Source of the DNA: Strigops habroptila
Taxonomy: Eukaryota > Chordata > Aves > Psittaciformes > Psittacidae
DNA: 64,000 nt
Assembly: GCF_004027225.2 (NCBI RefSeq)
Contig: NC_044291.2
Coordinates: 11,578,707 to 11,642,706, forward strand
Direction: 5' to 3'
In this document: positions 37,101-44,235 of the stretch, in pieces
Layout: the number at the start of each line of letters is the position of its first letter
Numbering within the stretch: position 1 is the first letter of the stretch
Program-made: the position numbers and the translations under genes
Notes under the pieces: model-generated
What the model was told of the DNA's origin: nothing
Database searches by the model: none
What the model saw: the letters and a program-made list of their open reading frames with translations, nothing else

Positions 37101-40100
37101 TGGTGCAGCAGGAGAACCCTCTGCACCCATCGGGTATTAAAGATGGAGAAAACACAGGTATCTTCTCTGGGCTGGTAGGAATTTGCTGCTGTGGCTGGAG
37201 ATATCCCTGGTTTCAGTGATCTGTGCTCACAGACAGCAGAGCAATCCCTAGAAACTGCTAACCGTGATTTGGGATGGGACTTGCTGTGCAGGGGGACTCC
37301 TGGTGTCTGGGGTCACTGGTGTTCAGGAGTGTTGGATGTGTTTGCATCATTCCAGAGTCCTGCAGAAAGGGTGATTGTCCCAGTTTCTTCACCCTTGCCT
37401 GTGTGTCGTGCTGTTTATTAAGTAGTTTTCCATTTGTTTTGCATTTCCAGTACCTGCTTTTCTCGACAGTTTAATGTGAAAGCAAAAGCATTTGGAGCAA
37501 GTTTACTTCTCTTTGCATGTGATGGCAAAAACAGGATCTGTGAGGAAGCTTTGCCATTGCAGCAGTGTCAGGGAGATGCCCCACAGCGTGTGAATGCTTG
37601 ACACCTACAAGGGTTACCGGTCAGGCAGAGCGGTAAAACACCACCATCAGCAGGGAGGAAGGAGCATTGCCTGGACCAGCAGCAGAGCAAGGCTGTGTTT
37701 GGGCAGTATGGAGGATAGAAAGAGAGGGTGGTTAATGAATTCTGAAGAGGATCAGTTGGCAGGAATCACAAGATCATTAAACTCCATTTCCATCCCCATC
37801 ATGCCGGGACAGAGGATTTTTGGGTGATATCCAGTCTCTGCAGCATCCTGTTTATTTAGCCCACATCGAAGAGGCAAATGTGCCCTGGAAGCACATTCCC
37901 TTTCGACTCGATGAAGGGAGATACTCTGCAAACACACCACTTTCTTGACCCTGCTGCAGGTTGCCTCTGGTTCAGGAGACCCTACAGAGCTACACAGCGC
38001 CTAGGTTTTGTCTGTCAGGTCTGCAGGCGAGTTCTCAGCCCATTAGATTTGGTTTGATGTGCCTCTCTGGGGCAGTTAGAGGCTGCTGCTGTCGAGCTAA
38101 CACAGTTGAAGGTCTCATTTAATGCCTTTACATCAGGAATTTTATTTTTGGTAGCAGGAATGTTACGTTACCAGAGCACACTTCCCAGTAGCAGTGCTAC
38201 TGAGGCATTTTACCGAGGCAAGAAATAGATAGAGCTTATGAGATCAGGAGCATTGATTTCCAGGCAATAACAGCTCGGTTCAGCTGCCATTTCCTTCCCT
38301 CCTCCCCACCTGCTGACATCTAATGTCTTTGTGTGCAAGATGCTGAGAGATTTGGGTTGAAAGCTTGTGGGTGTTGTCTGCCTCTTCTTGTCTCCAGGAT
38401 GAATTCCCAGTCCGGGAAGATCTCTCTGAACTATCGGATGACGATACCTCCTTGGCAAAGCCAGCCCAGGCTGTGAAAGCCCAGCAGGCTGTGAAAGCAA
38501 CAGTCCACTCCTTTAAACTGAAAAATGACTCGGATCTCTTTGGTTTGGGTTTGGAAGAAGCTGGTCCCAAGGAGAGCAGTGAGGAAGGTAAAGGTTGCAC
38601 CTTATTTCCATTCTTGCTGGTTTTGTTTGTCAGGCATCTGTTATACCCAAAATGGTTCCAGGGTGTAAGGAAACCAATTTGCGCTAAATAAAATAGCCTG
38701 TAAGGTCGTGCAGTGCCCCATGTGAGTCTCTAGTGGGGTTTAACACAGTATAAATACCTCTAGTTAAGTTTTTGCACATGGGGAGGAGGGGAACTTGGCT
38801 CACCCATAGCAACCACCATGGATTATTTTGGTCCCAGCTGGAAGCAGGAGCACATCCTTCACAAGCTGTTTCTGAATAAGGCTTCCTGCTTTGCACTGCC
38901 TGCCTGGGAAGTGGTGTTCGGCACTGCCGTGTCCACCCCCTCAGAGATCTGGATCAACTTGAGCAAGATGCTCTGACATACCTTGCCAATTTGCTCTTCT
39001 ATTTTTGGGAAGGGTTGATCACACCGTAAGCATTGCTCAGACCTTCCTGCCCTCGACATCCCCTAGGGGTGCAACTCTTACCTGCACAAATACTTTCTGC
39101 TGTCCTGGCATTACTGCAAAGCAACTTCCTATAGATCTGCCCCTGATGTCACCGCAGAAGATGGGAAGTTAAAGCCTTAAGTGGGGGAACAAAGCCGTAA
39201 GCAGCACCAGAGAGATCGTTTTGAGTAACCATTCCAAAAGTGTAAGCAAGGTGCCACAGGCCGCGATGGCTTTATCAGCTTGGAGCTTTGACTTACTGAA
39301 CAGTGCAGCTTGAAATAGCTGGAAGTGCATCTGCAGAGGCCCAGATCAACAACTGAACTTCAGTTTAGCATCTTTAATAATTCAATGTGGGTTCCTTCTA
39401 TCTCCTCTTTCTCAGATAAATAAAAAAGCCTATCTTTGCATCAGTGAGTTGGAGCTTGACCAGCAATTAGACTTCTCCTGGCTGACTTGTATTTACAGAT
39501 CAACTGAGTAAAAAAGAGTGTGTAGGTAAGATTGACAGATTGGCAGGCTAATACCACATGTGAAATGTGGTGCAGTTATAAAGCCTCCTGAGAATCAGCC
39601 AAGTAAATACTCTTCTGGTCAAGGGGGGTTTGTGCAAAGGCAGTGGGCAGTCAGCAGTCCAATAGCAGCCAAGTCATCACTCACAGTAACCCGGGACAAA
39701 TGTTTTGACAGTGATGAACACTGCAACTCATTTAATATTGTGAAAGTAGCCACCGTGTAGAGGAGGGCTGCAGCATTGTCACTTTGGCCTTGTGGTGAAA
39801 AAATTTCCATACACAGTGAGTGCTGGCCTGTCAGGATCCTCCCACTGCTGCTGCTGTGGCCTGAATGTTTCTTCCACCACTAGCTCAACTCCCAGAACCA
39901 CAAACCATCACAGCATCACAGACTGGTTTGGGTTGGAAGGGACCTTAATGATCATCCAGTTCCAACCCCCTGCCACGGGCAGGGACACCTTCCACTAGAG
40001 CAGGTTGCTCCAAGCCCCTGTGTCCAACCTGGCCTTGAACACTGCCAGGGATGGGGCAGCCACAGCTTCTCTGGGCACCCTGTGCCAGCGCCTCAGCACT

Positions 40101-42156
40101 CTCACAGGGAAGAGCTTCTGCCTAAGAGCTCATCTCAATCTCCCCTCTGTCAGGTTAAAGCCATTCCCCTTGTCCTGTCCCTACAGGCCCTTGTCCAAAG
40201 CCCCTCTCCAGGTTTCCTGGAGCCCCTTTAGGCACTGGAGCTGCTCTAAGGTCTCCCCTTCAGGAGCCTTCTCTTCTCCAGGCTGCCCCAGCCCAGCTCT
40301 CTCAGCCTGGCTCCAGAGCAGAGCTGCTCCAGCCCTCGCAGCAGCTCCGTGGCCTCCTCTGGCTTCGCTCCAGCAGCTCCACATCCCTCTTGTGCTGTTG
40401 CCCCAGAGCTGGATCAGGACTGCAGGGGGGGTCTCCCCAGAGCGCAGCAGAGGGGGAGAATCCCCTCCCTGACCTGCTGCTCACGCTCTGGGTGTGCAGC
40501 CCAGCACACGGGGGGGTTCTGGGCTCAAGCGCACACAAGCCGGGTTCTGGGGAGCTTCTCACCCAACACCCCCACGTCCTTCTCCTCAGGGCTGCTCCAT
40601 CCAGTTTCCCCCCTTCTGTATTGATACTATGGGTTACCCCACTCCAGATGTAGGTCCTTGCACTTGGCTGTGTTGAACCTCATGAGGTTCACATGGGCTC
40701 ATGTCTACAGCGTGTCAAGCTCCCTGTGGGTGGCTGGAAACCATGGCAGGGTTTCCATCTACCTTTGACTATTTAGTGGTCAGAGAGAAATTGTTTCCAG
40801 GAGCTGTTCTTCAGTTCTGGAAATAATAATCTGGTCCCAAATTTGGCCTTTGGACCAGTTTGTAGAGCTGCTCTCTGTATTTGTGTCTTAGTAGCTGTAA
40901 TACAGTGAACTCCCAGGTCAGTATTCATAACTCACAATAATATAGATAATGTTCATAATGAAACGATGTATCTGGTTAGGTTCAGGTGTGACTGCTGAGG
41001 CCTGGGGTAGTTTCCAAAGGGGTGCAGTTTGTTGAGGTGTTGGGATTGCCTTTGCATATGGCTCCAGGGTGGAGCATTTTGTCAGAGCATCCAACCAGGT
41101 TGGACACAGGGGCTCGGAGCAACCTGGTCCAGTCGAAGGTGTCTCTGCCTGTGGCAGGGGTTGGGACTGGATGAGCTTTAAGCTCCCTTCAACCCAAATC
41201 ATCCCAGGATTCTGTGAGTCTCAGGAATCAGGACAGGGCAGAATTGCATCTCTTCTGGTTCAGTTAATTAAAAACAATATTGGTTTTTTTCTTGTTTGAA
41301 CAGATAAACAAAAGGAGAAAAAGAAGAAGAAAAAGAAAAGCAAAGAGGTACTGTTAAATTCCTCAGAGCTGATCTGCCATATTGTCTACTGCTCAAGGAA
41401 GGGGGTGGCCTTCCACAGTGCACTCTGCGCCTGGTGGATTTCCTTCCATTCTCACATCCTACAGCCAGACCTGTGCCTCCCAGGCTCTGCAGAGCATTAA
41501 GCTTAAAAGCAACCTGTTCTAAACAGCTGCATTTCGAGCAGGCAGTGTGTGACTTTGTAAAATACAGGGTTAACAGAGCCATGCGTCTCTGCCGGGCTGA
41601 GACCACTGAGAGCACCATGACTTTCTCCAAGCAGAGGGGTGTCCCTGACAGACCTAATCTCAGAGGCAGCGAGGGAAGTCTGCAGGAGGCTTTGTCTTTG
41701 ACATTTCTGCCTGTCCAATACTGTGGTATCATCGGGCACAAACAGCCTGACAGACCACTGCTATGTATAAACCAGATGGTCTTTGCTCTCTTCTGTCCAA
41801 GCTCGCAGAAGGGTCTTCTGGAATAAACTCCAAGCTAGCCCTGGTAGTAGATGCTTCGCCCTAAGTCAGGTTCCCATCAGAGCCAAGTTCCAGGGTGATA
41901 TATGCTGATTACTGGCATGCTCAGAGGATTTGCTAATGAAAATGTTCTCATTTTGCAGGAGGAAGAGAAATCTGCAAAAAAGAAGAGCAAACACAAGAAA
42001 AGCAAAGAGAAGGAGGAGAGCAAAGAGGAGAAGAAGAAAAAGAAAAAGAAGAGCAAGGAGAAAAGCAGCGAGATAGATGAACTTGAGGCTTTCCTGGGAG
42101 GAGGAGGAGCCAGCATGAGCAAGCCCGGAGGAGGTGGGGACTATGAGGAGCTGTAG
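1064..42156 (+). CDS. RABL6: Rab-like protein 6, 13 visible coding exons (5' end outside window)
   Basis: Spliced coding region, join(1064-1111, 6678-6730, 7870-7961, 8867-9007, 10358-10463, 16586-16689, 24712-25064, 27556-27721, 35410-35625, 36259-36607, 38398-38587, 41304-41347, 41959-42156). All introns are GT-AG and the frame stays open for 685 codons to TAG at 42154. The product matches vertebrate RABL6 (PARF), an atypical Rab-like GTPase family member linked to ARF binding and cell proliferation. About 88 N-terminal residues, including the P-loop, are encoded upstream of the window. The visible GTPase part has WDVVDKG in place of a normal G3 box and GNYRD where NKxD is expected, so nucleotide handling is probably unusual. 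Next come a Pro/Ser-rich linker, the conserved [13 protein letters not shown] motif, acidic and Ala-rich stretches, lysine-rich blocks and a conserved end DYEEL. Exon assignment rests on recalled similarity to human RABL6 plus splice sites. Confidence 0.97.
1112..6677 (+). other. RABL6 intron with one truncated CR1
   Basis: Intron between exons a and b. It contains the CR1 fragment at 5774-5978. The rest is unremarkable AT-leaning DNA with short spurious frames. Confidence 0.85.
5774..5978 (+). mobile_element. CR1 LINE fragment, missing its 3' end
   Basis: Shares the block GGAGCAGCTCTGCTCTGG and the following roughly 200 bases with other CR1 copies in the window. It stops abruptly at CTGCCAGAGG. 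CR1 copies are normally 5'-truncated with intact 3' ends, so loss of the 3' part suggests a later deletion or recombination. Confidence 0.9.
6678..6730 (+). CDS. RABL6: RABL6 coding exon b
   Basis: The acceptor is TTTTAAG, which is weak because pyrimidines are interrupted by AA. The donor is GTGAGT at 6731. It encodes the basic-to-acidic link [18 protein letters not shown], nearly identical to mammalian RABL6, so the weak acceptor is nevertheless the right one. Confidence 0.95.
6731..7869 (+). other. RABL6 intron carrying a CR1 copy
   Basis: Intron between exons b and c. About 40 percent of it is the CR1 copy at 7172-7636; the remainder shows nothing recognisable. Confidence 0.85.
7172..7636 (+). 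mobile_element. CR1 LINE 3' end, young subfamily
   Basis: 5'-truncated CR1 in sense orientation, ending in the CR1 tail GGGATTCCATG. By eye it differs from the copy at 28340-29427 at about 5 positions over about 310 bases, so both are recent insertions. Confidence 0.95.
7870..7961 (+). CDS. RABL6: RABL6 coding exon c
   Basis: Acceptor TTCCTTCAG and donor GTAAGA. It encodes [15 protein letters not shown] and [12 protein letters not shown], the fourth beta strand of the GTPase fold (VVMMFDIT), ending inside the Trp codon. Confidence 0.97.
7962..8866 (+). other. RABL6 intron, nothing else seen
   Basis: Intron between exons c and d. Both strands have open frames of 60-165 codons, but none resembles a known protein or is bounded by convincing signals. 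Confidence 0.8.
8867..9007 (+). CDS. RABL6: RABL6 coding exon d (G4-box region)
   Basis: Acceptor GTGAAG and donor GTGAGA. It encodes [18 protein letters not shown] followed by [21 protein letters not shown] stands where NKxD specifies guanine in ordinary Rabs, a known peculiarity of RABL6. Confidence 0.97.
9008..10357 (+). other. RABL6 intron carrying a CR1 copy
   Basis: Intron between exons d and e. The CR1 at 9858-10277 ends only about 80 bases before the exon e acceptor, so the element supplies sequence close to the branch-point region. Confidence 0.85.
9858..10277 (+). mobile_element. CR1 LINE 3' end
   Basis: 5'-truncated sense CR1 starting at GGCTGGAGCAG and ending in CTGGGATTCTGTG. 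Slightly more diverged than the 7172-7636 copy. Confidence 0.95.
10358..10463 (+). CDS. RABL6: RABL6 coding exon e (G5-box region)
   Basis: Acceptor GAGACAG and donor GTAAGA. It encodes [20 protein letters not shown] and then [15 protein letters not shown]. The AESS stretch occupies the G5 (SAK-like) position, and this exon closes the GTPase-like domain. Confidence 0.97.
12803..13147 (-). mobile_element. CR1 LINE 3' part, antisense
   Basis: Begins with CATAGAATCCTGGAATGG, the reverse complement of the CR1 3' tail, and runs to the antisense of the AGAGAGCTGGG block. Confidence 0.94.
14083..14160. repeat. Degenerate ~20-bp AT-rich tandem repeat
   Basis: Four imperfect units built on TCTAGAATTT / AATCTTGAATTC, spaced about 20 bases apart in a RABL6 intron. 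Confidence 0.6.
14745..15144 (+). mobile_element. CR1 LINE, mosaic of an older 5' part and a young 3' part
   Basis: The first ~130 bases resemble an older CR1 subfamily (CTGTGGAGACCTCAGAGCAG, GAGAGGGACTCTTCA, GGGCTGTAGTGACAGG). From about 14880 the sequence is the young subfamily seen elsewhere in the window, to the tail GGGATTCTA. Confidence 0.9.
16586..16689 (+). CDS. RABL6: RABL6 coding exon f
   Basis: Acceptor CTTTCTTCAG and donor GTATGT. It encodes [20 protein letters not shown] and then [14 protein letters not shown], a charged, probably helical segment after the GTPase-like domain. Confidence 0.97.
19216..19472 (-). mobile_element. CR1 LINE, a different older subfamily, antisense
   Basis: Starts GAATCATAGAATCATTTAGA and contains the blocks ACTCCACCACTTCCCTGGGC and GGCCATTTCCTCTCGTCC, typical of a CR1 subfamily distinct from the GGGCAGGGACACCTTCCACT family. 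More diverged than its neighbours. Confidence 0.9.
19655..19867 (+). mobile_element. CR1 LINE, short 3' end
   Basis: Sense 5'-truncated copy starting near CTCCCCTGTGAGGGTGC and ending CTGGGATTCTA. Lies 180 bases from an oppositely oriented CR1 of another subfamily. Confidence 0.94.
22614..22657. repeat. Perfect 22-bp tandem duplication
   Basis: The 22-base unit beginning GCCTGTGGTGACCC is present twice head to tail inside a RABL6 intron. Confidence 0.85.
23244..23470 (-). mobile_element. Probable ancient CR1/LINE remnant, antisense
   Basis: The antisense phrases GGCCAGTCCTTGAGGAACTC and CAGCCAGTTCCTTAGTC are typical of old CR1-like elements. Surrounding similarity is weak, so the limits are approximate. 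Confidence 0.4.
24712..25064 (+). CDS. RABL6: RABL6 coding exon g (Pro/Ser-rich linker)
   Basis: Acceptor CTTCTCTGCAG and donor GTAGGT. It begins [12 protein letters not shown] and continues into a long Pro/Ser/Thr-rich, probably disordered linker. Its end carries [15 protein letters not shown], a motif shared with mammalian RABL6 despite the diverged surroundings. Confidence 0.97.
25215..25535 (-). mobile_element. CR1 LINE 3' end, antisense
   Basis: Begins with tandem AATCATAGAATCATAG, the microsatellite-like CR1 tail in antisense, and carries the young-subfamily block CATGGGCAGGGACACCTTCC. It ends at its natural 5' truncation near 25535. Confidence 0.95.
26624..26691. repeat. Two-copy 34-bp imperfect tandem duplication
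   Basis: TTAGTAATAGC(A/G)TTATTGATATGCA occurs twice with a 34-base period in an AT-rich part of a RABL6 intron. Each copy contains ATATGCA. Confidence 0.8.
27131..27243 (+). mobile_element. CR1 LINE, 110-bp 3' stub
   Basis: Sense copy truncated to GGGCTTGGAGCAACCTGCTC through GGGTTCCATG. Confidence 0.92.
27556..27721 (+). CDS. RABL6: RABL6 coding exon h
   Basis: Acceptor CAATGCAG with a poor pyrimidine tract, and donor GTAAGG. After an Ala/Pro run it encodes [20 protein letters not shown], matching the human [10 protein letters not shown] block. Confidence 0.95.
28340..29427 (+). mobile_element. CR1 LINE with the 3' part of its reverse transcriptase ORF
   Basis: Longest sense CR1 in the window. 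An open stretch at 28426-28644 encodes [14 protein letters not shown]; the FADD at 28546-28557 is the RT catalytic box of this family. The 3' untranslated part follows, down to GTGTGATTCCATC. The RT is N-terminally truncated and its frame breaks downstream, so it is not functional. The 3' half is very close to the 7172-7636 copy. Confidence 0.95.
31163..32195 (-). mobile_element. Older CR1 LINE, antisense, ~1 kb
   Basis: Antisense phrases diagnostic of an older CR1 subfamily occur in order: GGTTGGAAAGCTCCTCTGGA, CTCACAGTGGAAAAAGGG, CACTCCAGGTGTGGCCTC and CTGCAGACCTGCTGAGGGT. They extend into the RT 3' region (AACAGGACTGGGCCCC). Many substitutions. Confidence 0.9.
35410..35625 (+). CDS. RABL6: RABL6 coding exon i (acidic)
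   Basis: Acceptor TTCTGCAG and donor GTACAA, a weaker site. It encodes [20 protein letters not shown], then the phospho-acceptor-like LSSEEEEEE stretch. It ends in a run of eight A encoding lysines. Confidence 0.94.
35626..36258 (+). other. RABL6 intron, nothing else seen
   Basis: Intron between exons i and j, with a clean terminal pyrimidine tract. No repeat or RNA gene recognised. Confidence 0.8.
36259..36607 (+). CDS. RABL6: RABL6 coding exon j
   Basis: Acceptor TTTTTTCTCAG and donor GTAAAT. It encodes a bird-specific Ser/Ala/Lys-rich part, with short CAG/GCT runs giving poly-Ser and poly-Ala. The conserved block [20 protein letters not shown] follows. Confidence 0.95.
36608..38397 (+). 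other. RABL6 intron, nothing else seen
   Basis: Intron between exons j and k. No CR1 or other recognisable element. Confidence 0.8.
38398..38587 (+). CDS. RABL6: RABL6 coding exon k
   Basis: Acceptor TGTCTCCAG and donor GTAAAG. It encodes [16 protein letters not shown], then a near-duplicated [12 protein letters not shown] stretch, then the conserved [20 protein letters not shown]. Confidence 0.96.
39905..40736 (-). mobile_element. CR1 LINE, antisense, ~830 bp, young subfamily
   Basis: Starts CATCACAGACTGGTTTGGG and continues through the full 3' region to the antisense phrase TTGAACCTCATGAGGTTCAC and beyond, the end of the RT ORF. Closely similar to the 28340-29427 copy on the opposite strand, giving an inverted pair about 11 kb apart. 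Confidence 0.95.
41086..41218 (+). mobile_element. CR1 LINE, 130-bp 3' stub
   Basis: Sense copy from CCAACCAGGTTGGACACAGG to CCCAGGATTCTGTG. It lies 86 bases upstream of RABL6 exon l. Confidence 0.92.
41304..41347 (+). CDS. RABL6: RABL6 coding exon l (44-nt poly-lysine exon)
   Basis: Acceptor TTTGAACAG and donor GTACTG. This very small exon encodes [15 protein letters not shown]. It lies downstream of a long pyrimidine-rich tract and within 90 bases of a CR1 fragment (41086-41218). The lysine block may help nuclear or acidic-partner binding; that is inference. Confidence 0.93.
41348..41958 (+). other. RABL6 intron, nothing else seen
   Basis: Last intron. An AATAAA at 41822-41827 is present, but the gene clearly continues, so it would only serve a truncated transcript. 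Confidence 0.8.
41959..42156 (+). CDS. RABL6: RABL6 terminal coding exon
   Basis: Acceptor CATTTTGCAG; the stop TAG is at 42154-42156. It encodes Lys/Glu-rich repeats ([14 protein letters not shown]) and the conserved tail [11 protein letters not shown] to GGGDYEEL. Confidence 0.97.
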   Translation, partial: EEEKSAKKKSKHKKSKEKEESKEEKKKKKKKSKEKSSEIDELEAFLGGGGASMSKPGGGGDYEEL

Positions 42157-44235
42157 GTGGCTGCTGTGCGGCAGACTCCCAGTCATGCTGTCTCCATCTT
42201 TCCATAGGAGTCACACCAGGACGGGTGCAGATCTGTGAAGCTTTGGCTGTTTGCCCAATATTCTCTGAAACCAGAGTTGGCAAAACAAAAGCTTCACATC
42301 TGCGGGTGCTGTTCTGGTGTGTTCCTTATACAAAGAAAATCCAGCTGAGATGTACTTGAGTAAGGGGATGGTTCAGGGCACAGCTCCCAGGCCCGCTTCC
42401 AGGCTGCTGTTTTTCTCCTTCCAGAGATGCCCTGTGGGAAGCTGGCAGGGTGTGGGAGGAGAAGGGGACCTGCTGCCTGCTCTGCCCCAGCTATATTGCA
42501 CTCCTGCACACCTGAAATTCCTGTCTTGTTAAGAGGAGTGCAACAAAACATGCCGCATGAATGCATCGCGCTCGCCTGTCTCAAGTCTTTGACTTTCTAT
42601 CCTTCCTATTTTTTTAATGAGAAAGATGGTGTTGGCCATTGCTCCACCCAGCAGTTGCTGAGCTTTAAATGAAGCAGATCATGCTATGGTAGAGCTCTTA
42701 ACACAGCAGCCACAGGGCCAGAGCGAGAAAGAGTGCATGTGATTTTTGGAGTCCTTTGAACGGGACCTTTCTGCACAGCAGCTTAATCAGCACTCACTGG
42801 TGCTGCTGTTGGGATTCATGAAGCCCTTTGATTTCCGTGGCCCCAGTGTCTCAGACACTACACGTAAGCTGCTATGCAGTTTGGGAAAACAATGCAAAGT
42901 GCAAAGCTAACCTGAAAAAGAGAGAGAAGAATCAGTGCTTTTCTGCATTTCCCACCCTTGGATTTGCATACAATAGAATCCCCTCCCTTCAGTACCTCTC
43001 AGGGACATGACTCTCATGTGGAAATGAAGATATCCAGAGCTTCAGAACTGTCTCCAGGGAAGTATTAGCATGGCAAGGCATTTGCTTCTCAGGCATTTTA
43101 CAGTGTCGCTGTAAAACACTGGCTGCCTCTATGCTGCAGGACAAGCACTGCAGCTCAGCCAGTGTCCGTCCTGGGCCAGCGCCTGTCCATCCCACAGCCA
43201 CGTGCCCTGGGCCCAGCCTCCAGCCACCAACGTGCTGCCTTCCCCTGCAAGTGGAGAGCCTCCTCCGAGCCCCTGCCTGTGGGAAGCCGTAGTTTCTGCT
43301 TTGAACCCAAACCCGTGGACTGGTACTTGCTCAGCAGCCGCGGTTGCCGTTGGATGGGCTCTGCAGGCCAGCCCTTCGCACTCGCCTGTGTCCCAGTGAG
43401 CTGCCCCTGTCTTGATGGAGCTTGTGATTTCTCTGCACCCCTTCTGCTCTGGTTCCGGTGTCCCTTTCACAGCTCAGGCGGTGAAGCTCCGTCCAGGTTC
43501 TGTGCATTCCATGACCCTGTTGCTTGCAGGTTGATTTGAGGTTTGGTTTTGTTCTCCCCACCACCACCTTTTTGTTGTAAAGTGTCAACCATGAAATTCA
43601 AACTGGGTTTTCTTTCTACATCCCTGTAAAGCAAGGTGTTCTTTAGACCCATGATCCATTCCAGAGTTGTCTTGACCAGCAGGCAGTTCCCTGTTCCATT
43701 ATTCTTTTTCCTTCCCCCAGCCTCCAAAATGCACTTGTAACTGTTTCTCTATAAAACAAACTGGTTTTTTTGCTGCATGAGCAGTGTATCATTCAGGTCT
43801 GTTTGCCATCAGCATTTGCCTACTTCTCTGAGCACTACATTTCACATGACACTGTAGGGAAATTGCATGGGACAGTTCAAATTTTGCACGTCTGGGGAGA
43901 TAAAAGGGGATTGGGATGTGGCTGGATTGCAAAAGGTCAGGCAGGAGCTGGAGCCTCAGCTGGCTGCATTCCTGAAAGCGCTTCTGTTCTGTGAAGGTTT
44001 TGGGTCATGTTCCATTTTGCATCGAAAAAGCCTGGTACAGTCCATCCTGACTATAAAGCTCTGTTGTACAACTGCCTCTGACATCTTCTTCTCCTCCACA
44101 AGCCTGACTGCCCAGGCACAGGAGCTCCGGGTCTCCAGGACTGCTCCACACAAGGGCATCCCACTGCCCTCCTGCTCTCACGTTCTTGCACTTCATGGAA
44201 TGGGGCACTCAATTAAAAATGGTTAAAACAAACCA
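42157..44235 (+). other. RABL6: RABL6 3' untranslated region (3' boundary uncertain)
   Basis: Follows the RABL6 stop codon. No AATAAA is seen in this interval. The first polyadenylation-signal variant I find is ATTAAA at 44212-44217, so the 3' end is placed shortly after it. A shorter transcript using another variant signal is possible. No open frame here looks coding. Confidence 0.4.

Larger units (their letters stand above)
38588..41303 (+). other. RABL6 intron with two CR1 copies
   Basis: Intron between exons k and l. CR1 copies at 39905-40736 (antisense) and 41086-41218 (sense). Confidence 0.85.

Noticed and set aside
41822-41827. AATAAA in the last RABL6 intron
   Set aside because: The coding frame continues into the terminal exon, so it is not the gene's main 3' end.
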